The position numbers and the translations under genes were made by a program. Below the pieces are notes generated by a model. The model searched no databases. It saw only the letters and a program-made list of their open reading frames with translations, and was not told where the DNA came from. A stretch of DNA of 7,827 nucleotides from CAYZJD01 sp964478455 (GTDB taxonomy: Bacteria > Acidobacteriota > Terriglobia > Bryobacterales > Bryobacteraceae), in NCBI GenBank assembly GCA_964478455.1, contig CAYZJD010000218.1:1-7827 (forward strand), read 5' to 3'. This document shows positions 1 through 6,366 of this stretch, piece after piece (positions within the stretch are counted from its first letter, which is position 1; each line of letters starts with the position of its first letter).

Positions 1-106
1 CGGCCCGATCGGGCCGTGCGTAAGACTTGAGCCCGTGCAGCAGCGTGGAAAGTCCGGTCCCGCCGCCGATGGAGACGATGCGCAGTGGAGGGTTCGGAGA
101 TTTCAC
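1..106 (-). CDS. yvcK: YvcK/CofD-family protein, N-terminal fragment (runs off the window)
   Basis: Reading leftwards from a GTG at 106-104, the first 35 codons begin VKSPNPPLRIVSIGGGTG and continue LSTLLHGLKSYARPDRA. The glycine-rich IGGGTGLSxLLxGLK signature is the N-terminal nucleotide-binding loop of the YvcK (gluconeogenesis factor, CofD-like fold) family. Known members bind UDP-GlcNAc and are needed for normal cell-wall and carbon metabolism during gluconeogenic growth; they are cytoplasmic. The GTG start overlaps the TGA stop of the TPR gene as GTGA, so translation of the two is probably coupled. No other start fits the conserved N-terminus better. The rest of the gene, usually over 300 residues, lies outside the window. 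A CofD-type F420 enzyme is the alternative, but it is less likely because the motif spacing fits YvcK. Confidence 0.85.
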   Translation of the reverse strand, partial: MKSPNPPLRIVSIGGGTGLSTLLHGLKSYARPDRA

Positions 107-690
107 GAACGGCCCTGATCCGGGAACAGCAGCTCCTCGAACAGCGGCTGTCGAGTGAATTCGGCAAAATCCGGGTCGCTGCGCGCCAGCGCCCGGTTCT
201 TTGGCTGCAACTCGATCGCTCGTTTCAAATCCAGGTGCGCCTGCTCGATCTCTCCGCGTTTGGCCCGGCACAGCGCCAGCGCGTAGTACAGGTGATCGCC
301 GTTAGGGGATGTTGTCAGCGCCTCCCGCAAGTGGCGCTCGGCCTCGTCGAACCGTTGCTGGTTGATCAGGGCGATGGCGAGCGTATAGCGCTCTTCGGTC
401 GTGGCCGGCGACAGGGAGGACCGGCTGATCCGCTGCTCGCACATCCGCGCGTAGGAGCGCGCCGCATGCGCCATCTCCAGGACCGGTCCGGTAGCCGCCT
501 TTTCGAACCACTCCCTGGCCGCCCGGAAATCGCGGGCTTGAAACCGCGCCGCGCCCTCTTCAAACCACTGCGCCTGGACACGCGACGCGTCCGCTGCCGG
601 TGACTCCCCCCGCCCGGACGCGCGAGCAGGGAGCGGCTTCGCTTTCGGCTTCTTGGATTGTGCTAAAGGCCGGTTGCTTGCCCTACTCAT
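103..690 (-). CDS. TPR-repeat protein, cytoplasmic, unknown partner
   Basis: This 195-residue protein has a lysine/arginine-rich, low-complexity N-terminus (residues 1-38) and no signal peptide or membrane segment. Three helical pairs read as tetratricopeptide repeats: about 40-68 (WFEEGAARFQARDFRAAREW), 100-130 (RYTLAIALINQQRFDEAERH) and 134-165 (LYYALALCRAKRGEIEQAHL). The C-terminal stretch with DPDFAEF and PLFEELL resembles the tail often seen in bacterial TPR proteins. TPRs bind other proteins; the partner is unknown. The ATG at 690-688 has no strong ribosome site. The gene lies 63 bp downstream of the small cysteine-rich gene on the same strand and its stop overlaps the yvcK start, so the three probably form one transcript. 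A link to YvcK function is inferred from position only. Confidence 0.85.
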   Translation of the reverse strand: MSRASNRPLAQSKKPKAKPLPARASGRGESPAADASRVQAQWFEEGAARFQARDFRAAREWFEKAATGPVLEMAHAARSYARMCEQRISRSSLSPATTEERYTLAIALINQQRFDEAERHLREALTTSPNGDHLYYALALCRAKRGEIEQAHLDLKRAIELQPKNRALARSDPDFAEFTRQPLFEELLFPDQGRS

Positions 691-753
691 CGGAAAAATG
701 TCAGGCTCAGCATAGCACGGACCCCCGCTGCGCGGCTAACCCGGGCACGATCG

Positions 754-903
754 CTATTGCGCGGTGTCCTCGTCCTCGTACACGGTGATTGGTTCCAGAT
801 CGTCCGCCTCGAACACCTGACCACAGTCAACACACCGCACGTAATCCACACCGTCACGCCGGACGATCACCGCGGTTCGGCCGTGCGCGCAATTGGGATG
901 CAT
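754..903 (-). CDS. Small cysteine-rich (zinc-ribbon-like) protein, 49 residues
   Basis: The frame from ATG 903-901 to TAG 756-754 encodes MHPNCAHGRTAVIVRRDG followed by VDYVRCVDCGQVFEADDL and an acidic tail (EPITVYEDEDTAQ). Cys24 and Cys27 form a CxxCG knuckle. Cys5 with His2 or His7 could supply the other ligands, which suggests a one-zinc ribbon. Specific function is unknown. Support for a real gene comes from the coherent knuckle, an in-frame TAA four codons before the ATG that leaves this ATG as the only start, and a good promoter whose predicted transcript begins about 14 nt upstream. There is no clear Shine-Dalgarno in that short leader. It heads the likely operon with the TPR and yvcK genes. 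It could be a DNA/RNA-binding or protein-binding ribbon; this cannot be decided from sequence alone. Confidence 0.72.
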   Translation of the reverse strand: MHPNCAHGRTAVIVRRDGVDYVRCVDCGQVFEADDLEPITVYEDEDTAQ

Positions 904-923
904 AAAGGACCAGAATTACCCCT

Positions 924-951
924 ATTTTATTCATCCCCATCACCTTGTCAA
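924..951 (-). promoter_or_regulatory. Sigma70-type promoter for the small-protein/TPR/yvcK operon
   Basis: On the minus strand TTGACA (951-946, perfect -35) is followed after 16 bp by TAAAAT (929-924, five of six matches to TATAAT). A start about 7 nt further on, near 917, would give a leader of roughly 14 nt before the ATG at 903. The surrounding bases are markedly AT-richer than the rest of the window. This is a motif match, not a mapped promoter. Confidence 0.55.
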
Positions 952-1025
952 TAGTACCGCCGGTGGGCGCCGTCCTCGAAGGCGGAGCCGCCCTCGCCTC
1001 CCCCGGCCGCTTCGCTACAATTTGG

Positions 1026-1058
1026 AAACCGGTGAGAGGCTACGCAATCCCCGATTTC
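1026..1058 (+). repeat. Dispersed intergenic 33-bp repeat, copy A
   Basis: Starts AAACCGGTGAGAGGC and ends CAATCCCCGATTTC. It matches 7358-7390 at 32 of 33 positions on the same strand; the one difference is G versus C at position 11 of the unit. The ends are weakly inverted (GAAA.CGG against CCG.TTTC, counting the preceding base of copy B), so a loose hairpin is possible. This copy lies 53 bp upstream of the UvrC-like start, in the divergent gap between that gene and the small cysteine-rich gene. No function is known to me. Confidence 0.75.
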
Positions 1059-1111
1059 CCGGCGCCGCCGGCAAGCGGCTTCTTCCTACCTCCCGAACTT
1101 GCGGCGGGACC

Positions 1112-2236
1112 ATGACTCTTTGGACGCCGGAGATGATCGAGGTCGGTGCCAACCTGGCGGCCCTCGATGCTAGGCTGGACGCTGTTCCGGACCATCCAGC
1201 CGTGTTCGCCATCTGGCCACGGGAAGGAATGCCGTACCTGGCCCGCACCACGCTGCTCCGCCGGCGGCTGCGACGGTTGCTAGGCGAACGGCCGCTACCT
1301 TCGCGGCTGTTGAACCTGCGCTCGGTCGCCGCCCGCGTCGAATACCGGCTGACGGCATCGTGGCTCGAAACGACCCTCGTCTTCTATGAAGCGGCGCGGC
1401 GGTTCTTCCCGGACGCTTACACCAGCCTGATGAAGCTGCGAATGCCGCCGTACGTGAAGCTCATCCTTTCGAACCGCTTTCCGCGGGCGCAGGTCACTTC
1501 CAGGCTGAGCGGCGCGCGCGCCCTGTATTACGGCCCGTTCCGCACCAGAACCTCGGCCGAGCAGTTCGAGAGCCGGTTCCTCGACCTGTTCCAAATCCGC
1601 CGCTGCCAGGAAGACCTCGCCCCCTCGCCTTCGCATCCCGGCTGCATCTACGGGGAGATGAACATGTGCCTGAGGCCGTGCCAGCAGGCGGTGAGCGACG
1701 AGGAGTACGCGAGCGAAGTGCGGCGGGTGGAGGAGTTTCTCGAAAGCGATGGGAGCTCGCTCCAGGAAAGCGTGGCCCGTGCGCGGGAGCGGCTGAGCCA
1801 GGAACTGAACTTCGAGGAGGCCGCCCGGCAGCACAAGCGCGTCGAAAAGATCCAGGAGGTGCTCAAGCTCCGTGACGAACTGGCGCGGGACATCGAGCGG
1901 TTGAACGGCGTGGCCGTCACGGCCTCGACCGAGCCGGAATGCGTCGAGCTGTGGTTTGTCCTGCGGGGCTGCTGGCAGCCGCCGCGGCGGTTCGGCTTCG
2001 AGGTAGCCGGCGGCAAGGCGATCTCCATGGACCACCGGCTTCGCGAGGTGGCGGCCTCGCTTGAGCCCCGGCCCCTGCGCACGCGCGAGCGGCAGGAACA
2101 CCTGGCGCTGCTGGCGCGCTGGTACTACGCCAGCCACCGTGACGGCGAGTGGATTGCGTTCGATGCCGTGGAAAGCCTCCCTTACCGCAAGCTGGTGAAT
2201 GCGATTTCCCGCGTGATGCAGGCCAGACCGTATTGA
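1112..2236 (+). CDS. UvrC-like protein with degenerate GIY-YIG domain, UVR region and no C-terminal nuclease
   Basis: A 374-residue protein resembling the N-terminal half of UvrC, the nucleotide-excision-repair endonuclease subunit. Residues about 28-100 align with the GIY-YIG domain but are degenerate: GVY is AVF (Phe32) and YVGK is YLAR (Tyr42 kept), with LLRRRLRRLL following. Residues 111-142 (PPYVKLILSNRFPRAQVTSR, then YYGPF) are strongly UvrC-like. Cys165, Cys178, Cys186 and Cys190 have nearly the spacing of the UvrC iron-sulfur ligands. A UVR-type segment (about 224-260, RARERLSQELNFEEAARQHK) should bind UvrB. The RNase H-like nuclease and helix-hairpin-helix domains of full UvrC (about 600 residues) are absent. 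The ATG at 1112 is chosen because UvrC-like sequence begins after it and GGCGGGAC lies just upstream; the same frame extends upstream to an ATG at 893, but that stretch crosses the repeat and has no family likeness. It could be a Cho-like accessory incision protein or a catalytically dead adaptor. Confidence 0.82.
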   Translation: MTLWTPEMIEVGANLAALDARLDAVPDHPAVFAIWPREGMPYLARTTLLRRRLRRLLGERPLPSRLLNLRSVAARVEYRLTASWLETTLVFYEAARRFFPDAYTSLMKLRMPPYVKLILSNRFPRAQVTSRLSGARALYYGPFRTRTSAEQFESRFLDLFQIRRCQEDLAPSPSHPGCIYGEMNMCLRPCQQAVSDEEYASEVRRVEEFLESDGSSLQESVARARERLSQELNFEEAARQHKRVEKIQEVLKLRDELARDIERLNGVAVTASTEPECVELWFVLRGCWQPPRRFGFEVAGGKAISMDHRLREVAASLEPRPLRTRERQEHLALLARWYYASHRDGEWIAFDAVESLPYRKLVNAISRVMQARPY

Positions 2237-2246
2237 CGGACGGCGA

Positions 2247-2282
2247 TCAATTGCCGGCGCTCCACAGCATCGCGTTGCGGAG
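2247..2282 (-). pseudogene. Remnant of a ThuA gene 3' end
   Basis: Read on the minus strand this piece encodes LRNAMLWSAGN followed by TGA. The last residues of the ThuA protein encoded at 4893-6362 are VRNAMLWSAGK. The DNA is identical over 31 bp. Downstream of the stop a further 13 bp matches at 11 positions once a 16-bp segment present only in the right copy is skipped. It lies in the 50-bp gap between the convergent UvrC-like and tricorn genes and has no upstream coding continuation, so it is a fragment and not a gene. Confidence 0.55.
2251..2281. repeat. 31-bp direct repeat, left copy
   Basis: Begins TTGCCGGCGCTCCACAG and ends CGTTGCGGA; identical to 4897-4927 in the same orientation. 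The two copies bracket the complete tricorn-family gene and its promoter region. Confidence 0.9.
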
Positions 2283-2286
2283 CACT

Positions 2287-3480
2287 CTATCGTTCCCGAG
2301 GGTGATAGTTCGGAAACGGAGGCCGCTTGCGCGCCGGGACTCCGCTTTTCCGGAGCAATTCCATCACAACTTCGACCGCCTTCTCCAGTTGTGCATCACG
2401 CCCCTCGCGCCACAGCTTGGGGTCCAGTTCGACCTCGACGTCCGGCGCGACTCCGTAATTCTCTACCTCCCACTTGCCCTCCGGCGTGTAGAAAGCAAGA
2501 TTCGGTGTTCCGACAAATCCATCGTCCATCAGATCGCCGGGATTCGTGTAGTGCCCCACCAGTCCGCCCCAGGTCCTCTTACCTACCAGCGGGCCGATCC
2601 CGGTCTTGCGGAAGAGCCAGGGCATCGCATCGCCCCCCGATCCGGCCATTTCATTGATCACCATCACCTTCGGTCCGAAAATGGCCTCAATGGGAGTGGT
2701 AATGTCCTCTCCTTCGCGCATGTGCCAGTAGCTTAGCAGGGGCCTGCGCAGATAATCGATAATGTAGTCGGCAAGGACGCCGCCGCCGTTAAAACGCTCA
2801 TCGATGACAGCCGCCTCCTTCCCGACCTGCGCGAAAAAGTAGCGGTTGAAATTCGTGTATCCGCTGGAATACGTGTCGGGCAAGTAGATGTAAGCCACGC
2901 GGCCTCCGGTCAGTTGATCCACCTTCCGCCGGTTATCTTCCACCCATGCCAGGTTGCGCAATCCGATCTCATCTTCGACGGGCACAACGGTGACCTCGCG
3001 GGAACTGCTCCCGTCCGGGTTGGGCCCCACCCGCAACACGATGGACTTTCCGGCCGTCTCCTCGAACATGGCGTANNNNNNNNNNNNNNNNNNNNNNNNN
3101 NNNNNNNNNNNNNNNNNNNNNNNNNNNNNNNNNNNNNNNNNNNNNNNNNNNNNNNNNNNNNNNNNNNNNNNNNNNGGCTTTTCTTCGTCTGTTTCCGGCG
3201 CCACCGGCGACGGCACTCCCTTCTTCAACACGGCAGCGTACACGCTGCGGGTCACGGGCCGGTTCAGGCTCGACATATCGAGCCAGCCTGCCGTCAGCGC
3301 CGCATCGGTGCTGGCGGTTAGATATAGATACTTCCCCTCCTTGTCGAAAACCGCATGCAACGCGTCGCTCATGCCGTCCGTTACCTGGTAGGCTTTCGCC
3401 TGCTCGATCGAGTAAACGAAGACGGCGTGCAGGTGATTCCGAAGTTGTTTGGTGTACGCCAGCCATGCGCTGTCCGGTGA
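2287..3480 (-). CDS. Tricorn-like S41 protease, C-terminal (catalytic) half of a broken gene
   Basis: This part continues the propeller half in the same frame after the TGA at 3483-3481: SPDSAWLAYTKQLRNHLHAV and onward with no other stop to TAG 2289-2287. If translation restarted, the first ATG would be at 3372. After the N gap come the end of a PDZ-like domain (YAMFEETAGKSIVLRVGPNP) and the S41 core. Counting from the 3372 ATG and including the N codons, the likely nucleophile is Ser245 in NEMAGSGGDA (codon at 2640-2638), and Glu304 in WEVENYGVAPD matches the family's conserved glutamate. DERFNGGG is the usual strand before the active site. Tricorn-family enzymes degrade peptides. The Ser-His pair of the C1 domain would fall inside the gap. 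Without readthrough this half loses its secretion signal and propeller, so it is probably not functional. Confidence 0.8.
   Translation of the reverse strand, partial: SPDSAWLAYTKQLRNHLHAVFVYSIEQAKAYQVTDGMSDALHAVFDKEGKYLYLTASTDAALTAGWLDMSSLNRPVTRSVYAAVLKKGVPSPVAPETDEEKXXXXXXXXXXXXXXXXXXXXXXXXXXXXXXXXXXYAMFEETAGKSIVLRVGPNPDGSSSREVTVVPVEDEIGLRNLAWVEDNRRKVDQLTGGRVAYIYLPDTYSSGYTNFNRYFFAQVGKEAAVIDERFNGGGVLADYIIDYLRRPLLSYWHMREGEDITTPIEAIFGPKVMVINEMAGSGGDAMPWLFRKTGIGPLVGKRTWGGLVGHYTNPGDLMDDGFVGTPNLAFYTPEGKWEVENYGVAPDVEVELDPKLWREGRDAQLEKAVEVVMELLRKSGVPARKRPPFPNYHPRER
3076..3175. other. Assembly gap of 100 N inside the tricorn-like gene
   Basis: One hundred N in a row, the usual placeholder for a gap of unknown size. 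Flanking protein ends ETDEEK on one side and starts YAMFEETAGK on the other. In full-length acidobacterial tricorn homologues as I recall them, roughly 200-250 residues lie between these points (end of the second propeller, C1 domain and most of the PDZ), so the missing DNA is probably near 0.6-0.75 kb. The frame agreement across the N run should not be trusted. Confidence 0.9.
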
Positions 3481-4815
3481 TCAGGAGGGATTTAGTGAGT
3501 AAAACGGCCCTGCATAGGTGTCCGTGGCCACGCGGACCGGCTTCTTGTCTTCCAGATCCACACACCAGAGATTCAACCGTTTGTCCGTGTAGGCTATTTT
3601 CCGGCTGTCGGGCGACCACCTCGGAGAGTAGTAAAAGGAGGGCGGACTGCCGAGGTCGATCTTGCGAAACCCGCCCATCCCGCTCTGGTCGCGCACGTGC
3701 AGAGCGTACTCCCCCGATTCATCGGAGAAGTAGGCGATCGACTTCCCGTCCGGCGACCACGCCGGATCCCGTTCGACCGCCGCGGTCGTATCCGTCAGGT
3801 TCCGGATGTCCCCCTTCTCCGCCGGGACGGTCAGGATTTCTCCCCGCACTCCAAAGATAGCGCGCGCCCCCGTCGGCGAGATCCCCGAGAAGCGGATGCG
3901 TTTCGGCTCGATCTTCCGGAAGTGCTGCCTTACCTCGGGCAAATCCCCCACAAGGCGAATGTCGATCTTGCGCTCCTTACGAGTATTCAGATCGAAAAGA
4001 TGGAGGGACCCAAACTGCTCGAACACAATGACGCCCGGGCCTGCGGAAGCCGACTTGAAATCGAATCCGTCGTTCTGAATGACCTGTTTTACCTGCTTGG
4101 TCCGCGTGTCATATGCAAACAGGGATACCGGGCCGTTTCGGTCGGACAGAAAGTAGATGGTGTCTCCGACCCACATCGGATTGAAGTCGTTGGAATTGTC
4201 GCGCGGTATTCTGGCTTCGATGCTGGAATCGGAGAGGCTCACGATCCAGATTGGCTTGGTCTGCCCGCCTCGATACCGTTTCCAGGCCCGGTGCCACTGC
4301 GTGATGGATACATAGGCCATGCGGGTGGCATCCGGTGAGTAGGATCCTTCTTCGGCCATGGGCAGCGGCAGCTCGGTTGGAAACCCGCCGTCAAGGGGGA
4401 TGGTGAACAGCCGGTTGAATCCCCAAGAATAGTTGTTGCGTCTGGATCGGAAGACGACTTGCTTTCCATCCGGCGTCCAGCCCACCACGTGATCGGCGCC
4501 GGGGTGATACGTCAGTCGCTTGGGGACGCCGCCCGCCGCCGGGACCACATACACGTCCTGGTTGCCGTCGTACTCGCCCGTGAAGGCGATCAGGTTTCCG
4601 TCCGGAGAAAACGCCGGGTCGGTTTCAGTGCCGGTTCCCACCGTCAGCCGTTTCGCTTCTCCGCCTTCGTTGGGCACGATCCAAAGATCGCCGGCATAAT
4701 TGAACACAATGTGCGTCCGGCTGGCCGCCGGCTTCCGAAACAGCATGGCGTCGCTGGACTGAGCCGCGCAAGACCCTGCCGCCATCAAAAGGAGAACTAT
4801 GCTCTTGCTGGACAT
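3481..4815 (-). CDS. Tricorn-like protease, N-terminal beta-propeller half (ends at premature TGA)
   Basis: 444 residues from ATG 4815-4813. An N-terminal signal sequence (MSSKSIVLLLMAAGSCAAQ) sends it out of the cytoplasm; AGSC could be a weak lipobox. The rest is WD40-like PD40 propeller repeats: FSPDGNLIAF (69-78), WTPDGKQVVF (113-122), YSPDATRMAY (159-168), then WSPDGKSIAY and WSPDSRKIAY near the end. Such propellers gate peptide access in tricorn proteases. The ORF stops at TGA 3483-3481, exactly where the next repeat should read WSPDS, and the same frame continues as the protease half. The ATG at 4815 is preferred to the in-frame GTG at 4842 because GAGGTG lies 6 nt before it and the signal sequence begins there. 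The gene shares its strand with ThuA upstream but lies 77 bp from it and has its own TATAAT. Confidence 0.85.
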   Translation of the reverse strand: MSSKSIVLLLMAAGSCAAQSSDAMLFRKPAASRTHIVFNYAGDLWIVPNEGGEAKRLTVGTGTETDPAFSPDGNLIAFTGEYDGNQDVYVVPAAGGVPKRLTYHPGADHVVGWTPDGKQVVFRSRRNNYSWGFNRLFTIPLDGGFPTELPLPMAEEGSYSPDATRMAYVSITQWHRAWKRYRGGQTKPIWIVSLSDSSIEARIPRDNSNDFNPMWVGDTIYFLSDRNGPVSLFAYDTRTKQVKQVIQNDGFDFKSASAGPGVIVFEQFGSLHLFDLNTRKERKIDIRLVGDLPEVRQHFRKIEPKRIRFSGISPTGARAIFGVRGEILTVPAEKGDIRNLTDTTAAVERDPAWSPDGKSIAYFSDESGEYALHVRDQSGMGGFRKIDLGSPPSFYYSPRWSPDSRKIAYTDKRLNLWCVDLEDKKPVRVATDTYAGPFYSLNPS

Positions 4816-4821
4816 CGGGAT

Positions 4822-4853
4822 CACCTCGCTGTTTGCGGACACGGATGATTATA
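4822..4853 (-). promoter_or_regulatory. Ribosome site and -10 element for the tricorn-like gene
   Basis: GAGGTG (4827-4822) lies 6 nt ahead of ATG 4815 and decides that start. A perfect TATAAT (4853-4848) lies upstream, giving a predicted transcript start near 4841 and a leader of about 26 nt. No good -35 is present at 16-18 bp; TTGACC is 21 bp away, which is too far. The ribosome site is convincing; the promoter is only plausible. Confidence 0.45.
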
Positions 4854-4892
4854 CATCCGGGTTCCTGGGATGGCGGTCAATCGTGTGAAAGC

Positions 4893-6362
4893 CTACTTGC
4901 CGGCGCTCCACAGCATCGCGTTGCGGACCAGCGCGCGGTAGCCGGGATGCACGTGCGCCAGGCGGTCGTGGCCGAGCTGGATATAGACGACCCTGGACTT
5001 TTCGTACGGGCTGATCCAAGCTACCGGGCCGTCGCTCGTCGGGTTGTCGGTCTTCATCAGCACCTGGACTTTCGGCGAGATCCAGAGACCCTTGTAAGTC
5101 TCATCGAAGATGTGCATGCGGCTGATGCCGGCCGTCACCGGGTGCTGCGCCATGGGGTAGACGAACATCTCTTCGTCGTGCCTGTAATTCGAGGCCGGCA
5201 GTCCCTTTTCGGGCTTGAGTAAGTAGCGGCCGCCGACGACAGTCTCGTACCACCACGGCCACGCCCCGTAATCGGCGATGGCATGATGCAGCACCACCAC
5301 GCCCTTGCCGCTCTCGACAAAGTCGGCCAGGTTCTTCTTCTCCGCCTCGGTAATGTCCTGGGTGAAGTCATAAAGAACGAGGACGTCGTATTCCGGACGG
5401 ATGTCCTCGGCGAAGGCCTCGTGATTCGACAGAGCGTGCGCCCATTCGATGTCGGCATGACCTTCGAACAGCATGTAGAACGAAGTGTCGTAGGCGTGGC
5501 CGCCGGTGACCACCAGAACGCGCGTGCGCTGCTCTTGCGGCCGCAGCGGATCGATCTTCGCCGGCAGCGTGACCGTGCCCGTTGCTGCCCATTCCGCCCC
5601 GCGCAGGAAGGTGGTGGCGAAGCCGGGCTCGCTCATGGCGGCGAGGTCGTGGCCGAGGGTCGTGTGGAAGACGCGACCCTGGCCGTGCTCGACCACCCAC
5701 AGAACGGGCTCGTCCTTCCCGGTGCCGCGCATCTTCGGGTCGTCGTAGGCGGTGGCGATCACCTTGGCGGTGGGACGCATCCGCATGTGGTGGTACAACT
5801 CGTCGGTGGCCAGGAACGTCTCCTCCATGCCCCTGGCGATCGGGTGCCGCGGGTCGATGAACTGGACCTTGAAGGAGTGCAGGTCGCCGTGACCGGTCCG
5901 CGGTTCATCGAGTGACCACACGCCCCCGATCATGTCGCCGTACTCCGGCCAGGCCGGCTCGATGATGTCCGTTCGCTTGTGCCCATCCCCGAGGACCGGC
6001 AGACCGGAGAAAGCCCAGGAGGCGCCATGCACAACAACCATGCCCTTGCCGGACCGGATGAACTCCTCCACTGCCTTCTCGGTCGCGGCGCCCCAGCGCG
6101 GGCCGTTGTAATCGAGAACAAGGACGTCATAGGCGGCCAGCGTCTCCGCACTCGTTCCAGCGGGCTCCTCCACCACTCGGACATCGAAGCGGCCGGTATC
6201 GAGCAGAAGCTTCTTCAGATGCGGCGTGGTCGCGCGCCAGTCGTGGTTGTTGCGCCCGGAGAAGATGAGCGCGCGAAGCTTGCCCTCCTGGAACAGCGGC
6301 AGCGTGGCCTGCGCGGAGGCGAACGCGGCAAGGGAGAAGAGCCAGACGGCAGTGCGAAGCAT
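4893..6362 (-). CDS. Exported protein with two ThuA-like (glutamine-amidotransferase-fold) domains
   Basis: 489 residues from ATG 6362-6360. Signal peptide MLRTAVWLFSLAAFASAQA with likely cleavage after ASA, so periplasmic or secreted. Two ThuA-like domains follow: about 28-262 (RALIFSGRNNHDW, KGMVVVHGASWAF, DELYHH, FHTTLGHD, EWAATG) and about 280-488 (RVLVVTGGHAYDTSFY, GKGVVVLHHAIADY, DETYKG, YIQLGHD, NAMLWSAG). The parallel motifs show an internal duplication. ThuA was named for trehalose utilisation; relatives are linked to 3-keto sugar metabolism and are common in Acidobacteria and Planctomycetes, usually as one domain. The actual substrate is unknown. The start is chosen because it gives the signal peptide and lies 4 bp after the aldo/keto reductase stop; the frame upstream runs into that gene. 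Co-transcription with the reductase is likely. Its 3' end is duplicated at 2251-2281. Confidence 0.85.
   Translation of the reverse strand: MLRTAVWLFSLAAFASAQATLPLFQEGKLRALIFSGRNNHDWRATTPHLKKLLLDTGRFDVRVVEEPAGTSAETLAAYDVLVLDYNGPRWGAATEKAVEEFIRSGKGMVVVHGASWAFSGLPVLGDGHKRTDIIEPAWPEYGDMIGGVWSLDEPRTGHGDLHSFKVQFIDPRHPIARGMEETFLATDELYHHMRMRPTAKVIATAYDDPKMRGTGKDEPVLWVVEHGQGRVFHTTLGHDLAAMSEPGFATTFLRGAEWAATGTVTLPAKIDPLRPQEQRTRVLVVTGGHAYDTSFYMLFEGHADIEWAHALSNHEAFAEDIRPEYDVLVLYDFTQDITEAEKKNLADFVESGKGVVVLHHAIADYGAWPWWYETVVGGRYLLKPEKGLPASNYRHDEEMFVYPMAQHPVTAGISRMHIFDETYKGLWISPKVQVLMKTDNPTSDGPVAWISPYEKSRVVYIQLGHDRLAHVHPGYRALVRNAMLWSAGK
4897..4927. repeat. 31-bp direct repeat, right copy (3' end of the ThuA gene)
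   Basis: Identical to 2251-2281. Here it encodes the last residues of the ThuA protein (RNAMLWSAG plus part of the final Lys codon). Beyond the stop, 4868-4880 resembles 2238-2250 at 11 of 13 positions, so the shared ancestry extends past the gene end with a 16-bp insertion or deletion between. Confidence 0.9.
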
Positions 6363-6366
6363 GGCG

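Noticed and set aside
981..992. Short palindrome GGCGGAGCCGCC as a terminator
   Set aside because: It lies between divergent promoters, has no T-run, and is easily produced by chance in GC-rich DNA.
893..1111. N-terminal extension of the UvrC-like protein from ATG 893
   Set aside because: It would overlap the divergent small gene's start and translate the dispersed repeat; it shows no UvrC similarity.
1295..2137. 280-codon minus-strand frame inside the UvrC-like gene
   Set aside because: Antisense shadow with low-complexity Arg/Ala/Leu composition and no family likeness.
2241..2256. Hairpin between the convergent UvrC-like and tricorn stops as a terminator
   Set aside because: Six-pair stem with a TCAA loop but no T-run on either strand, and it partly consists of the ThuA-derived repeat.
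2914..3391. Plus-strand frames running through the N gap
   Set aside because: Openness across N is meaningless, and they are antisense to the tricorn protease half.
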